NCBI RefSeq assembly: GCF_015207755.1
Contig: NZ_JADEWH010000003.1
Span: forward strand, 310,001-374,000
Source: Nodularia sp. LEGE 06071
Lineage (GTDB): Bacteria; Cyanobacteriota; Cyanobacteriia; Cyanobacteriales; Nostocaceae
Length of the DNA: 64,000 nt
Reading direction: 5' to 3'
This document shows positions 1-8,988 of this stretch, one piece after another. Under the pieces are notes generated by a model that did not search any database, was not told the DNA's origin, and worked only from the letters and a program-made list of their open reading frames with translations. Every line of letters begins with the position of its first letter. Position 1 is the stretch's first letter. A program made the translations under genes and the position numbers.

Positions 1-2
1 TT

Positions 3-74
3 GTGCGGAGACAAAAAGCGATAGTTACCTTCTACCCCGATGCTACTCCCCAAGGTGCAAACTGTAAAAGATAA
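3..74 (+). CDS. Possible 3' end of an upstream gene (partial)
   Basis: One forward frame is open from the left edge and ends at a TAA at 72-74, just before the acetyltransferase start at 79. It reads as a short tail ending in Thr-Pro-Gln-Gly-Ala-Asn-Cys-Lys-Arg. The reading is too short to assign a family, and an open frame of about 23 codons can arise by chance. If real, its gene lies mostly to the left of the window. Confidence 0.3.
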   Translation: MRRQKAIVTFYPDATPQGANCKR

Positions 75-78
75 ATAA

Positions 79-618
79 ATGAAGCTAGAAACAGAACGTC
101 TGTTACTGCGTGAGTTTGTAGATACTGACTGGCCAGCAGTTTTTGCCTATCAATCAGATCCTTTATACTTGCGTTACTACAACTGGACTCACCTTACACA
201 GACCGATGCTCGTGAATTTGTTCAGATGTTTATTAATCAGCAAAAAGAACGTCCACGAATAAAGTTTCAGTTGGCTGTTGTCCTCAAAGATGAAAATCAT
301 CTGATTGGCAATTGTGGTGTCCGTATCAATGATATGGAACTAAAGGAAGCAAACATTGGTTATGAACTGGATAGTCGATATTGGGGACGCGGTTATGCTA
401 CGGAAGCAGCACGAGCTATTTTGAAATTCGGCTTTGAAGAACTGAAAATCCATCGTATCTGGTCATGGTGCGTTGCAGAAAATTTAAGTTCTGTGCGGGT
501 ATTAGAAAAAAACAGTATGCGCTGTGAGGGTCGTCTACAGGAAAAAGAATTGATCAAAGGTAAATGGTACGATAGCTTGATTTACGCTATCCTTGACCAC
601 GAGTGGAAAAAGATTTAA
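79..618 (+). CDS. GNAT family N-acetyltransferase (RimJ/RimL-like)
   Basis: This is a 179-residue GCN5-related acetyltransferase of the RimJ/RimL ribosomal-protein type. The N-terminus (ETERLLLREF) is the usual beta1 start of this subgroup. The acetyl-CoA pyrophosphate-binding loop is visible near residues 97-110 (RYWGRGYATEAARAI), and the C-terminal strand pattern (ENLSSVRVLEKNSM) is also typical. Length is normal for a one-domain member. The true acceptor (protein alpha-amine, antibiotic or small metabolite) cannot be read from sequence. It stands alone; the broken cupin gene begins about 90 bases downstream on the same strand. Confidence 0.88.
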   Translation: MKLETERLLLREFVDTDWPAVFAYQSDPLYLRYYNWTHLTQTDAREFVQMFINQQKERPRIKFQLAVVLKDENHLIGNCGVRINDMELKEANIGYELDSRYWGRGYATEAARAILKFGFEELKIHRIWSWCVAENLSSVRVLEKNSMRCEGRLQEKELIKGKWYDSLIYAILDHEWKKI

Positions 619-710
619 TTCCTTCAATGACTACTCCACGCAAGCTATCATACAGAGTTGGTATTTTTTCTAAAAATATCTCAAATAAAAGTCCAACAAA
701 TAACAAAAAT

Positions 711-1051
711 ATGAATAATCAAACAACAATTAACAAATCTCTAATTACCCAACTGCGAGAACAAATTGAATATCTAGTGCTGGTGTTCTCAGCAAAGTCA
801 TAACTCAAGATAAAGCTTGTCAATACACTTTATTTTGTTTAGCAGCTACAACTGAAATTTCTGAGCATACTTCGACTCGCAATGCGACTGTTAATGTTTT
901 GGAAGGCAGAGGTTTACTCACCTTATCAGGTAAAGATGTTACACTTGAACCTGGAGTTTTTATCTTTATACCTGCTCATGCACCCCATGCCTTGAAAGCA
1001 GAAGAAAAATTAGCTTTTATCCTCACACTTTCTGAAAAAATAGATAAATAG
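711..1051 (+). pseudogene. Cupin-domain protein gene broken by a one-base frameshift
   Basis: Two frames together encode one small cupin. The first starts at ATG 711 and reads through LITQLREQIEY. The second continues as SAGVLSKV and runs through the cupin core (HTSTRNATVNVLEGRG, LEPGVFIFIPAHAPHAL) to TAG at 1049-1051. The shift falls near 773-775. Restoring one C there gives GAA TAT CCT AGT GCT, which joins the halves as EQIEYPSAGVLSKV. The second frame has a stop at 767 and no start codon of its own. Both cupin motifs are present, including the His-x3-His-type end of motif 2, so the loss looks recent, or it is a sequencing error. The next gene follows after 12 bases and may depend on the same transcript. 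Confidence 0.7.
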
Positions 1052-1063
1052 GAGTTTTACCAA

Positions 1064-1558
1064 ATGTCAATGTTAATTTCAACTTTCACCCAATATTTAG
1101 ATATTTCTCAAATTCAATTAGAAGCTATGTTCACAATATCACTCATTGAGTTGCTCAATTCACCGGAACTGCAAGCAAAACTAGATAGTTTAGATACCAA
1201 TTTACTGAGGGAAACTTTACCTACAGCCGGGGCAGTTTTAGCTAAAGAATTACCGCCTTTTTACCACTGGCTGAAACACGAGTTAGGGGTGAAGCGCGTT
1301 CCTGATAGTCCTGACCATACAACAAAATGGGTAATTGGTTTTGTAAATAATCAAGAAAGTTTAATTCGTTTAGTGGAGTTACACCGTCCAGTTCCTCGTC
1401 TGGCTTTAGAAGCTGCTATTCCTCGCTTGGTAGGAGTGTTTGCAGGTGTGGAAGATGAGCAAATCAAGCAAGAATGGCAAAAAGCTGTGGCTGCACTCTG
1501 TTTAGTTCTAGTTGTCGCATCTCGTGAACAAGATAGGTTAAATTTAGCAGTTGTCTGA
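1064..1558 (+). CDS. Conserved hypothetical protein
   Basis: This 164-residue protein belongs to no family I recognise. It starts at ATG 1064, with GGAG at 1050-1053 as a plausible ribosome binding site overlapping the stop of the broken cupin frame, so the two were probably cotranscribed. It is mostly helical, with no signal peptide. The C-terminus is hydrophobic (WQKAVAALCLVLVVAS, about residues 138-153), which may be a buried helix or a weak membrane segment. No catalytic motif stands out. Confidence 0.65.
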   Translation: MSMLISTFTQYLDISQIQLEAMFTISLIELLNSPELQAKLDSLDTNLLRETLPTAGAVLAKELPPFYHWLKHELGVKRVPDSPDHTTKWVIGFVNNQESLIRLVELHRPVPRLALEAAIPRLVGVFAGVEDEQIKQEWQKAVAALCLVLVVASREQDRLNLAVV

Positions 1559-1586
1559 AGTAGGATATAGCAATTCCCATTCAAGT

Positions 1587-1640
1587 GAGGTACAAGCAGT
1601 AATAATTAAACGCAGATGGACGCAGATAAACGCAGATAAT
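1587..1640 (+). repeat. 54-bp interspersed repeat, copy 1
   Basis: This segment, with an internal threefold iteration of a CGCAGAT(G/A)(G/A)A-like unit, recurs inverted at 60579-60632 with about two differences. Next to both copies lies a shorter shared block (AATTCCCATTCAAG at 1572-1585, and its complement near 60760). It is extragenic in both places. Confidence 0.75.
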
Positions 1641-1748
1641 TTTCTACTTTATTAGGTTTCTTCTGATATGATTGTTGTTTGTGTTGTGATTTGTTTCTAG
1701 TTAAGATGGTGCGTTGTGCTGCGCGACAACACACCCGACAATTATGGT

Positions 1749-2016
1749 TTAATCATCTATATTTCCAGAAGCGATCGCCTCTAATTTCTCACTATCCAAT
1801 ATAATGATTTTACCACCCCGACTATAGGCAACTACGGAATTTAAACTCTTAATTAACCGCAGGCATTCTTCGTAGGTGGCGATCGCCTTCATGCAGAATA
1901 ATCTCTCCTTTGCTGTATCCTTGCACCAGGGTGTCAGGTTGCAATTTTACCTTGTCTGCGGTTTCTAACCCGGCAAACACGATAATTTGTGAGAGTTGTA
2001 CTAAAGATGCCTGCAT
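1749..2016 (-). pseudogene. Crp/Fnr-family regulator remnant with internal deletion
   Basis: On the minus strand an ATG at 2016 begins the N-terminal part of a cyclic-nucleotide-binding-like regulator (LVQLSQIIVFAGLETADKV, then YSKGEIILHEGD). At the HIP1 palindrome near 1880-1890 this jumps directly into the end of a DNA-binding C-terminus (TYEECLRLIKSL, then VAYSRGGKIIILDSEKLEAI) in another frame, which stops at 1749. The remaining sensor domain and most of the helix-turn-helix region are missing; such proteins usually have about 220-230 residues and only about 88 codons remain. The frame shift across the junction confirms that the gene is dead. It starts immediately after the amidase stop codon, so it was probably second in that operon. 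Confidence 0.75.
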
Positions 2017-2018
2017 AA

Positions 2019-3422
2019 TTAAGCTGATATTGCCAAGGCTGGGCGATGTTGAATCCAAGGGTTTGCGGCTTCTAGTTGCGCCGCCAGACTGATTAAAGTA
2101 GCTTCAGCCGCTGGTTTGCCGATTAGCTGTACACTCATGGGTAAGCCATTACTATCAAAACCTACAGGAATTGCGATCGCCGGTTGTCCCGTAGCGTTAG
2201 CAGCTGGACAAGGTGCTACCCAGTGGACAATTTTTTGGAATGTCTCTTCTGGACTCAAATTAGCCCATTCTCCCACCCGGATAGGTGAATGCAGATAAAC
2301 GGGCAATACCAGTACATCTACGGTATCGAAAAACGCCACAATTTGCCGGGATACAATTTGCATTTGGGAAACGGCGCGGAGGTATTCACCCACGGAACCT
2401 GTGCGCGAGAACAGCAAACGATTCACTGGCTGTAATGCCTCAATGGGGAGTCCTGAAGCCGCCACCCCACCTTGCCAGACGGTTTGAAATGGTGCCACTA
2501 AAGCACTGAAATCCGGGCATTTCTCTTCTATGGTGTGACCAAATTCTGCTAATAATTTGACGGTTTGCAGTACCCCTTGCTGACAATTAGCGTCAGCCTC
2601 GCCCAAGGGAGGAATATTTGTACTAAAGGCAATTCGTAAATTACCGAGTTTTTCTGTGGTAGCGGCGAGAAATGAAGGTTCCGGATCGGGTAACCAGCAA
2701 GGATCACCAGTGACGTAGCCAGACATGACATCTAAAAGGGCTGCTGCATCCGCCACAGTCCGCCCAATCGGTCCATTGGTAGCAATTCCCCCCACGCGAT
2801 TTCCTACGGGTGCATGAGTCACTCTACCCCGTGATGGTTTGATGCCTACTAAACCACAGCAAGCCGCAGGCCCCCGCACTGAACCGCCACCATCAGAACC
2901 TTGTGCGATCGCACATAATCCGGCTGCGACTGCTGCTGCTGCGCCACCACTGGAACCGCCGGGAGTGTATGCTAAATTCCAGGGATTTCTAGCTGGGGGA
3001 AAGCCTGTAGGCTCAGTGTAAGGAAAAGAACCTAATTCTGAGGTGGCAGTTTTACCGAGAATAATAAATCCAACTTGCTTAATCCGAGTCACTACCCCAT
3101 CGTCGTAGTTAGGGATATTTTGTAATAATGCCGAATTACCGTAGTTACATGGTATACCTGCCACAGCATTGAGGTCTTTAATGGAAATCGGCACACCGAA
3201 AAATGGCGGTAATTCTGAGGTGGTTGTCAGTGTCTCAGTTTTGACTTTAGCATCGGCGATCGCCAATTCTGCTGACACCGTAAAATAACTTCCCAATTGG
3301 GGGTTCAATAGCTGAATCCGCTGTAAATATAATTCTACCAACTCTAAGGGCGACACTTCCCGACGACGAATTAAGTTCGCCAATTCTAGTGCTGGGGTAA
3401 AAGCTAAATCAATTTCATTCAT
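2019..3422 (-). CDS. Amidase (amidase-signature family)
   Basis: This 467-residue enzyme has the complete amidase signature: Lys82 in SIKDL, the GGSSGG block near 155-160, and [12 protein letters not shown] near 175-186 with the predicted nucleophile Ser181. These form the Ser-cisSer-Lys triad that hydrolyses amide bonds. It resembles GatA and aryl or aliphatic amidases, but the length and ending fit a stand-alone amidase; no gatB or gatC is nearby. The substrate is unknown. It is cytosolic, with no signal peptide. Three bases downstream begins the remnant of a Crp-type regulator, probably once in the same operon. Confidence 0.9.
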   Translation of the reverse strand: MNEIDLAFTPALELANLIRRREVSPLELVELYLQRIQLLNPQLGSYFTVSAELAIADAKVKTETLTTTSELPPFFGVPISIKDLNAVAGIPCNYGNSALLQNIPNYDDGVVTRIKQVGFIILGKTATSELGSFPYTEPTGFPPARNPWNLAYTPGGSSGGAAAAVAAGLCAIAQGSDGGGSVRGPAACCGLVGIKPSRGRVTHAPVGNRVGGIATNGPIGRTVADAAALLDVMSGYVTGDPCWLPDPEPSFLAATTEKLGNLRIAFSTNIPPLGEADANCQQGVLQTVKLLAEFGHTIEEKCPDFSALVAPFQTVWQGGVAASGLPIEALQPVNRLLFSRTGSVGEYLRAVSQMQIVSRQIVAFFDTVDVLVLPVYLHSPIRVGEWANLSPEETFQKIVHWVAPCPAANATGQPAIAIPVGFDSNGLPMSVQLIGKPAAEATLISLAAQLEAANPWIQHRPALAISA

Positions 3423-3632
3423 AGGTTAGTTGATGGGCTATCTTGTCTGTGAGGGAAAATTTCCCCGCAAATTGTTACTTTAATCTAATTTTCGGGAACC
3501 ATAAATCTTATATATCCTAAAATTTGTCAATCAATCACTATGCGGGTTAGACTCTTACTCCAATGATCAACTCGTTGCATAGTTATTTTAATTGTTTCGC
3601 ATAAACTTTCGACAAATCCCCAAGGGATATTT

Positions 3633-5135
3633 ATGGATAACTTAGAAAAAATTGTTAATCAACTACCGCAACTTATTCAGAGTTTGAAATTGAAGCTTGG
3701 TAATTCACAGGAAATTATGCAACAAGTTGACCTGATCAATAATATTCAGGAACAACTACGTCATTTGCAAAAAGTCATTATTCTAGAACTCAAATTTGCC
3801 AAACTTAAGAATTATGCAATTCATAGGTTACCTCCTCTGGGTACAGTAGCCAGTCTGTTTCTTCCTCATATTTGTGCAGTAGAGGCAAATATTAATCCTA
3901 GAGACAAATATATTAACGCAAAATTTGGACATCCAGATACAGAAATATCAATTAATGACTTAAAATCAAAAATCGATTATTGGATTGAATGGGGTGATCT
4001 GCTTCATGTAATATCCGCAGATATTGTAAATAACTCTGAATTAGTCAATCAACTAAATTCTCATCGGAACCATGCAAACTTATCGGCTCAAGTTGAAAAA
4101 CTTAGTGAAAAATTAAAAATTAACTTAGCATTGACCAGTCGTGATATTTTACAAAAGCAACTCCAGGAAATCAAGAATGCTCAAACAGAAGCTTTGCAGG
4201 TCAAAGAAAAATTAAATCATATTTTTCATCCTATTAATAGCACTCCTAATTTTTTCACAATTCTGCTAGGCGTATCATCTTTTTATGGGACATCCGGCTT
4301 CAGCTTAGAATGGTGGGATGATGAGCAAGAATTAATTATATCTAGTAATGGTAAATTTCAAGAATTAACCGATATCCTCCAGGAATATGCACAATTACAG
4401 GAAACCGTTGATGATTTAATTATCAAGATTAACACTTTCAGGAAACAGGTAGAAGCATCGCTGAGAAATTCTGCCCAACCAACTCAGCCAAAACCCGTGA
4501 TTAAGCATCAAGCTAAAGTAATATCAAACTCTACATTTCCCAAAATCTTTCATCCTATTTTTATTATAGCTTCCAGTTTCGTCTTCTTAATGTTTGGTAG
4601 CTGGATGATTAAGAACAAAATTCCATATTTTCAGCAAATCATCTTGAGTCATAATCAGGAGGAAACCGCAGCGAATAACTTTAAATCTGCTCTCCAACTT
4701 GGTCTAGAAGCTTCATCTCTAGGGAAAAATGCGCCGCATCCTGTTACAGTCTGGGAACAAGCAGAAACCAAATGGGAAAAAGCTATCGACTTATTAGCCA
4801 GTATCCCTGAAGGAACATCTGTATATACTCCAGCTACTGGTAGGTTGGTCAACTATCGCCTGAACCGCATCGCTATCAAAGAAAGAGCTATAAGTGAAAA
4901 GAAAGCCACAGAAAATTTACAAACAGCCCAAAAGTTAGCCACAGAAGCTACATTTTTTGTCCGCAATTCACCTCAGTCACTGTTAGCTTTAAAGCAAGCA
5001 AAATCCAAATTAGAACAAGCAATCAATTTATTAGAAAATATTCCTAAAAGTACATCTGTTTATCAACAAGCTCAAGAAATACTTCCTAGTTATAAAAGTA
5101 GTTATGCAGGGATTAATATAATTATTAAAGATTAG
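3633..5135 (+). CDS. Coiled-coil membrane protein with duplicated C-terminal helical repeat
   Basis: This 500-residue protein belongs to no named family I can assign. The N-terminal 300 residues are largely helical with coiled-coil character (for example LRHLQKVIILELKFAKLKN and TSRDILQKQLQEIKNAQTEA). One membrane segment lies near residues 308-327 (IFIIASSFVFLMFGSWMI). After it come two copies of a helical repeat of about 65 residues, one starting near AALQLGLEASSL and one near AQKLATEATFF. Each copy contains a W/L-xQAxxKxExAIxLLxxIP core followed by SVY. This C-terminal repeat resembles TPR-like modules in other cyanobacterial proteins. It is monocistronic. Scaffold function is only a guess. 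Confidence 0.7.
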   Translation: MDNLEKIVNQLPQLIQSLKLKLGNSQEIMQQVDLINNIQEQLRHLQKVIILELKFAKLKNYAIHRLPPLGTVASLFLPHICAVEANINPRDKYINAKFGHPDTEISINDLKSKIDYWIEWGDLLHVISADIVNNSELVNQLNSHRNHANLSAQVEKLSEKLKINLALTSRDILQKQLQEIKNAQTEALQVKEKLNHIFHPINSTPNFFTILLGVSSFYGTSGFSLEWWDDEQELIISSNGKFQELTDILQEYAQLQETVDDLIIKINTFRKQVEASLRNSAQPTQPKPVIKHQAKVISNSTFPKIFHPIFIIASSFVFLMFGSWMIKNKIPYFQQIILSHNQEETAANNFKSALQLGLEASSLGKNAPHPVTVWEQAETKWEKAIDLLASIPEGTSVYTPATGRLVNYRLNRIAIKERAISEKKATENLQTAQKLATEATFFVRNSPQSLLALKQAKSKLEQAINLLENIPKSTSVYQQAQEILPSYKSSYAGINIIIKD

Positions 5136-5172
5136 AAATATCTTGTAGCTAGCCTTTTTTTATCTGTAAAAA

Positions 5173-5796
5173 CTACGCATTATTTCCAGCTTGAAAAATT
5201 TGGTCAGTGGTCAAATTTAACTCTGGGAAGGTTGGGGATTGAATGCGATCGCTTCCTCGAAACTGACTAACTTGATACTCACCTTCAATTAGTTGGTATA
5301 TGGAAATAGTGGGTTGCTTGGGATTACCGATAAATTTCCTTGCTCCTAAAGCTAGATAATCCACTAGCCAATATTCAGGAATACACATTTCCTCATAATC
5401 AGCTAACTTTTTGTAATAATCATCTCGCCAATTACTACTAACGACTTCAATCACCAATGGTACTGATGCACCTTGAGTAACCGTTGATTGTTTTTTCCAT
5501 AAAGGTTCATTTACCAAGTTAGCCCGATTCAATATCAAAACATCTGGTAAATAAGCTGATTCGCTTTCCGGTGGTTTAACTAATGCTTGTTTAGGGATAG
5601 TATAGGGAAGATTTAGCCGTTTAATCTCCACAGATACTTCTAGGGTCAAAAATCCTCCGATATCTTCATGTTCTCCTAATGGCTGTGGCATTTCAACAAT
5701 TACTCCATCATGTAATTCATAGGGTCTACCTTCAGGTTTCAACTCTACAAACTCTGCATAAGTTACTACTTTGGGCTGGGTTATGGCTTGAGTCAT
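5173..5796 (-). CDS. Uma2-family protein (DUF820, PD-(D/E)xK-like nuclease fold)
   Basis: This 207-residue protein is of the Uma2/DUF820 type, a family greatly expanded in cyanobacteria. Diagnostic elements are the N-terminal TYAEFVELKPEGRPYELHDG, the central PDVLIL strand, and the VIEVVSSNWRDDYYKKLADY block, which carries the acidic and lysine residues of a PD-(D/E)xK core. The protein ends with the usual GNPKQPTISIYQL and LNLTTDQIF segments. Physiological nuclease activity is unproven for most members. It converges on the coiled-coil gene at 3633-5135 with only about 37 bases between them. Confidence 0.88.
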   Translation of the reverse strand: MTQAITQPKVVTYAEFVELKPEGRPYELHDGVIVEMPQPLGEHEDIGGFLTLEVSVEIKRLNLPYTIPKQALVKPPESESAYLPDVLILNRANLVNEPLWKKQSTVTQGASVPLVIEVVSSNWRDDYYKKLADYEEMCIPEYWLVDYLALGARKFIGNPKQPTISIYQLIEGEYQVSQFRGSDRIQSPTFPELNLTTDQIFQAGNNA

Positions 5797-5808
5797 ACAA
5801 TTTTGGAT

Positions 5809-5832
5809 TTTAGATTTTAGATTTTAGATTTA
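5809..5832. repeat. Heptanucleotide repeat (GATTTTA type)
   Basis: About three tandem copies of a seven-base unit lie directly upstream of the Uma2-like gene. This is a typical short tandemly repeated repetitive sequence of filamentous cyanobacteria. A related array on the opposite strand lies at about 51786-51825. Confidence 0.7.
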
Positions 5833-5967
5833 TTCCACAGATAAATCTAGGGGCTTGCGAATTTTAGATTTCGGTTAGCGAAGCGTACGCAGCGCAGCGA
5901 GTATTTTCGATTTAGGGACTTATTTGATCATCAGAAATCGACAGAATTCAAATATGCTGCTTTGGTC

Positions 5968-6016
5968 AACCCTTGTAGAGACATTGTATACAACGTCTCT
6001 ACATTCTTTGTCGGAG
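5968..6016. repeat. Intergenic hairpin repeat, copy A (3' of map)
   Basis: The sequence AACCCTTGTAGAGACA, then a variable loop, then the complementary arm and ACATTCTTTGTCGGAGAT recurs at 8168-8217. The arms GTAGAGAC (5975-5982) and GTCTCTAC (5995-6002) pair perfectly. Both copies lie just downstream of a minus-strand gene, so a role at transcript 3' ends is possible, but no U-run follows. Confidence 0.7.
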
Positions 6017-6023
6017 ATTTTTA

Positions 6024-6851
6024 TTAAACTTTTGTGCGGTCTGTCAAAATCTCGTAACCTGTTTCTGTGACTAAAACTGTATGCTCAAACTGCGCTGATA
6101 GTGAATTATCTACAGTTACAGCCGTCCATCTGTCAGATAATATTCTGGTGTGCTTAGAACCTGCATTCAAAATTGGTTCAATTGCCAAGGTCATTCCGGC
6201 GCGCAGTTTCACATTGGGCATTTCACGGGTGCGGAAGTTGAAAACAGAAGGTTCTTCGTGTAGATTACGACCAACACCATGTCCGGTAAATTCTTCAACT
6301 ACACTGAAACCATTTCCTTTTACATGGTCTTCTATGGCTCCCGCCAGGTCAAGTAAATAAGTCCCGGCTTTGACTTGTTCAATACCTTTAAAAAGAGCTT
6401 CTTCAGCTACACGAATCAATTTTGCTGCATCTGGTGTGACATCACCCACGGCAATTGTAATGCAGGAATCACCATGAAAACCTTGATAATAAGCGCCTGT
6501 ATCGACTTTTAATACATCCCCTGTCCGAATTACTTTTTTAGCATTGGGGATGCCATGCACCACTTCATTATTAATACTGGAGCAAATAGAACCTTTAAAA
6601 CCGTGATATCCCTTAAAGCTGGGTGTAGCATCCATTTCGCGGATACGTTTTTCAGCATAAGCATCCAAATCTGCCGTGGTCATTCCTGGCTGGACCATCT
6701 CAGAAATTTCTTTGAGTACAGTCGCCACAATTTTTCCTGATTGCCGCATAATGTCAATTTCACGCGGCGATTTAATTTCAATACCTCGGCGTTGTTTTTT
6801 TGCAGGTTTATCCTGAGTTTTTTGAGAGAGCAAGTTAGTGAGAATGTTCAT
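6024..6851 (-). CDS. map: Methionine aminopeptidase, type I
   Basis: This enzyme removes the initiator methionine from nascent proteins. The pita-bread metal-binding residues are all present: Asp117 (VDTGAYY), Asp128 (FHGDSC), His191 (TGHGVGR), Glu225 (AIEPIL) and Glu256 (FEHTV), with His99 in the substrate pocket (EVVHGIP). At 275 residues it carries an N-terminal extension of about 22 basic residues before the catalytic fold begins at [13 protein letters not shown]. The extension lacks the CxxC zinc motif of eukaryote-like or mycobacterial extended forms. Cyanobacteria usually have several map paralogues, so this may not be the only one. Confidence 0.95.
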   Translation of the reverse strand: MNILTNLLSQKTQDKPAKKQRRGIEIKSPREIDIMRQSGKIVATVLKEISEMVQPGMTTADLDAYAEKRIREMDATPSFKGYHGFKGSICSSINNEVVHGIPNAKKVIRTGDVLKVDTGAYYQGFHGDSCITIAVGDVTPDAAKLIRVAEEALFKGIEQVKAGTYLLDLAGAIEDHVKGNGFSVVEEFTGHGVGRNLHEEPSVFNFRTREMPNVKLRAGMTLAIEPILNAGSKHTRILSDRWTAVTVDNSLSAQFEHTVLVTETGYEILTDRTKV

Positions 6852-7009
6852 GCTGAATTAATAATTACTGGTGTTTTACTGCTAAAGTTGCAGCATTTTT
6901 TCTTAATTGAAAAACTATATCTATATTTAAGTTAACTTATTTTTGCTCCAAGCTTTGCTAATTGTGGGCATTGGGGACTGGGAAGAGGTACTCTCTAGTT
7001 GGCGATGAG

Positions 7010-7531
7010 CTACGCCCCGCCGGAGGCGATCGCAATTTCACCTTTCATACCTGCTTCTGTATGACCTGGGATTGCACAGTGTAATTTATAGCTTCCTGGT
7101 TTCATCGGCACAAATACCCATTCCGCCTCACCACCAGGCTTCAGTTCTAGTTCATGAATTGCGCCTTTGACTTCTACTTTGCCTGCTTGGACTTTTTGTG
7201 TCCAGATACCATCTGCAAAGTCCTTGGCGGTGAAATAATGCTTTAATTGGCTGGGATTCTTGAGGCGCAGTAGATAGCGTTTACCGGGGACAAATTCTAA
7301 ATGATCGGGTTCAAATTTGAGTTCGTTGGCAGAATTACCTAAACTAATTGTGATTTCTGTGGCTGGTTGCTGCAATAAATTGTCTGTGGCATTAGCGGCG
7401 ATCGCTTGATTATTATTCACCAAACCCAGGCATAGCAAAAAACAGACTACAGTTATCCGCCGCAGCGATCGCACTTTCACAGGAAAGCAACGGTATAAAT
7501 TTTTATAAAATCTTCTAAATAACCAAGTCAT
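7010..7531 (-). CDS. Secreted or membrane-anchored cupredoxin (type 1 copper protein)
   Basis: This 173-residue protein has an N-terminal hydrophobic segment near residues 26-45 after a basic stretch, consistent with a signal peptide or anchor. It is followed by a single cupredoxin domain. The expected copper ligands are visible: His98 in LKHYFTA, then Cys152, His157 and Met162 in HCAIPGHTEAGM. It is related to plastocyanin-like or nitrosocyanin-like small cupredoxins rather than to plastocyanin itself; its electron-transfer partner is unknown. The last residues (IAIASGGA) are encoded by a repeat made of a HIP1 site plus CCTCCGGCGGG, so the natural C-terminus was probably altered by repeat insertion. 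Confidence 0.82.
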   Translation of the reverse strand: MTWLFRRFYKNLYRCFPVKVRSLRRITVVCFLLCLGLVNNNQAIAANATDNLLQQPATEITISLGNSANELKFEPDHLEFVPGKRYLLRLKNPSQLKHYFTAKDFADGIWTQKVQAGKVEVKGAIHELELKPGGEAEWVFVPMKPGSYKLHCAIPGHTEAGMKGEIAIASGGA

Positions 7532-7623
7532 TATTATATAGTCCTAACAAATATCACAATGGCAAAGTTTACATTCTGCCTTATACCAATTCTCTAAAAC
7601 AAAGCGACATCTGTAAACCCGAA

Positions 7624-8058
7624 TTACGAATTATCAAGTTTAGCCAAACACCGAATAAATTCCAGAGGTAAATCATCAGTATCAGCAATAAAAGCTACCT
7701 CCCAAATGCGATCGCCTATTTGCTGCTGTGTCGGTTGCAAAAGTATTTTCAGGGGTGGTAAATCTGCCACAGCCTCTACACGTAATTGTAAATTTGTCAA
7801 CCAGCTAGGTAAATCTGATGTAATTTCCGTTAAATCAAAAGACAGATGATAGTAGCCGACATAATGTTCATCGGCAAAAGCATCCGGTGCTGGTTTGGGT
7901 TCAGGAATTTGGATTAATTCAATTCTGCCATCCAGTCCTTCCATCCAGCAAGCCAGAGTATAGCCTGTAGTGAAGCGTTCACAAACTGTAAACCCTAACT
8001 GTTCATAAAAGGCGATCGCTTGATGAATATTCGCAGTCCGAATCGAAGCGTGGTGCAT
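7624..8058 (-). CDS. VOC (glyoxalase/bleomycin-resistance fold) family protein
   Basis: This 144-residue protein has one vicinal-oxygen-chelate domain pair. The N-terminus MHHASIRTANIHQAIAFYEQ gives the characteristic His metal ligand and beta-alpha-beta start, and IELIQ near residues 52-56 fits the paired acidic ligand strand. It is similar to lactoylglutathione lyase, but length and motifs do not prove methylglyoxal activity. It lies between two other minus-strand genes with gaps large enough for separate promoters. Confidence 0.82.
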   Translation of the reverse strand: MHHASIRTANIHQAIAFYEQLGFTVCERFTTGYTLACWMEGLDGRIELIQIPEPKPAPDAFADEHYVGYYHLSFDLTEITSDLPSWLTNLQLRVEAVADLPPLKILLQPTQQQIGDRIWEVAFIADTDDLPLEFIRCLAKLDNS

Positions 8059-8167
8059 AATTTAGTCATTAGCCCTTCGGCTACGCTCAGGGTAAATCAT
8101 TAGTCACCTAGTCATTAGGTTAAACGACCAATAGACATCGACCGCATTTAAATATACTTTTTCGTTT

Positions 8168-8217
8168 AACCCTTGTAGAGACAATCCATGAATTGTCCCT
8201 ACATTCTTTGTCGGAGA
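8168..8217. repeat. Intergenic hairpin repeat, copy B
   Basis: This is the second copy of the element at 5968-6016, with the same flanks (AACCCTTGTAGAGACA and CTACATTCTTTGTCGGAGAT) but a different inner loop. The inner arms remain complementary (GACAAT at about 8180-8185 with ATTGTC at about 8192-8197). It lies just downstream of the minus-strand gene ending at 8236. Confidence 0.7.
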
Positions 8218-8235
8218 TGTCTGATAACTGCTGAT

Positions 8236-8748
8236 TTACTCAAATAATCGGAAATAGGGGTAGCGTACAGGGACACCAGGCTCCTTTTCCAAATCAAAAT
8301 TAATCACATCCCAACAAGGGTCTTCCGCAGCATCGGGACTAAAATCCACAGGTAAGCCGTATAATCGTGCATAAGTGGCTTCCGGCTGTCCAGAACGCCA
8401 AGGAGTGCTGCGTTCCAAATAGCCACTCATCAATTCCTGATAACGTATAGCAATAATTACCCGTGTAGCTCTGTAACCTTGAGTGTATAGCTTATCCAGT
8501 GCCTCGTGGATTTCAAAGCGAATCCCATCCGGATGGGTATGCTGTCTATACCATTCATTATTCCAGCGTCGCCAATGACGACCCGACTGTAGATGAACTA
8601 ATTCTCCTGTTTTAGGGTCAGCCTCAAAAGCACCATGACGGGGACACAAATAGGTATCTGTGAGTGTCAGCGCCGGAATAGTCTGACGACAGTGGGGACA
8701 CTGAATGTCAGCGCCAAATATGGGGTACTGCAAACCTGGATTCATCAT
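8236..8748 (-). CDS. Conserved cyanobacterial protein, TIGR02652-like, with N-terminal zinc-ribbon cysteines
   Basis: This 170-residue protein begins MMNPGLQYPIFGADIQCPHC and contains CPHC near residues 17-20 and a second Cys in YLCPRHGAFE near 33, arranged like a small zinc ribbon. The rest is a conserved, Trp- and Tyr-rich domain (HWRRWNNEWYRQH) ending in a highly conserved tail rich in Pro and Tyr. I recognise it as a conserved cyanobacterial protein, most likely the TIGR02652 group. The function is unknown. There is no signal peptide. Confidence 0.7.
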   Translation of the reverse strand: MMNPGLQYPIFGADIQCPHCRQTIPALTLTDTYLCPRHGAFEADPKTGELVHLQSGRHWRRWNNEWYRQHTHPDGIRFEIHEALDKLYTQGYRATRVIIAIRYQELMSGYLERSTPWRSGQPEATYARLYGLPVDFSPDAAEDPCWDVINFDLEKEPGVPVRYPYFRLFE

Positions 8749-8988
8749 GAAGTGCGTACATACATAGTTTCATCTTCACCAGCACCAGTGAGTTGGATTT
8801 TACACATTCGGTCCTCTATATTTGAAGGCTTGCTCGTGGCTGCAAAGAAACGTAGTTACAGCGTGAACAATTTTCACAAGCATTTGACTCAGTTTAGAGA
8901 TTTGACACCGTGATATCCTGGTTGTGCAACCAGCCTCAAAGTTGAGAGTTTCAAAGAGTGTTCCTGGGTACCATATTCATATTCTATC

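Noticed and set aside
1351-1584. Minus-strand open frame opposite the hypothetical gene
   Set aside because: It is an antisense shadow of the 1064-1558 gene with low-complexity Ser/Thr content and no family features.
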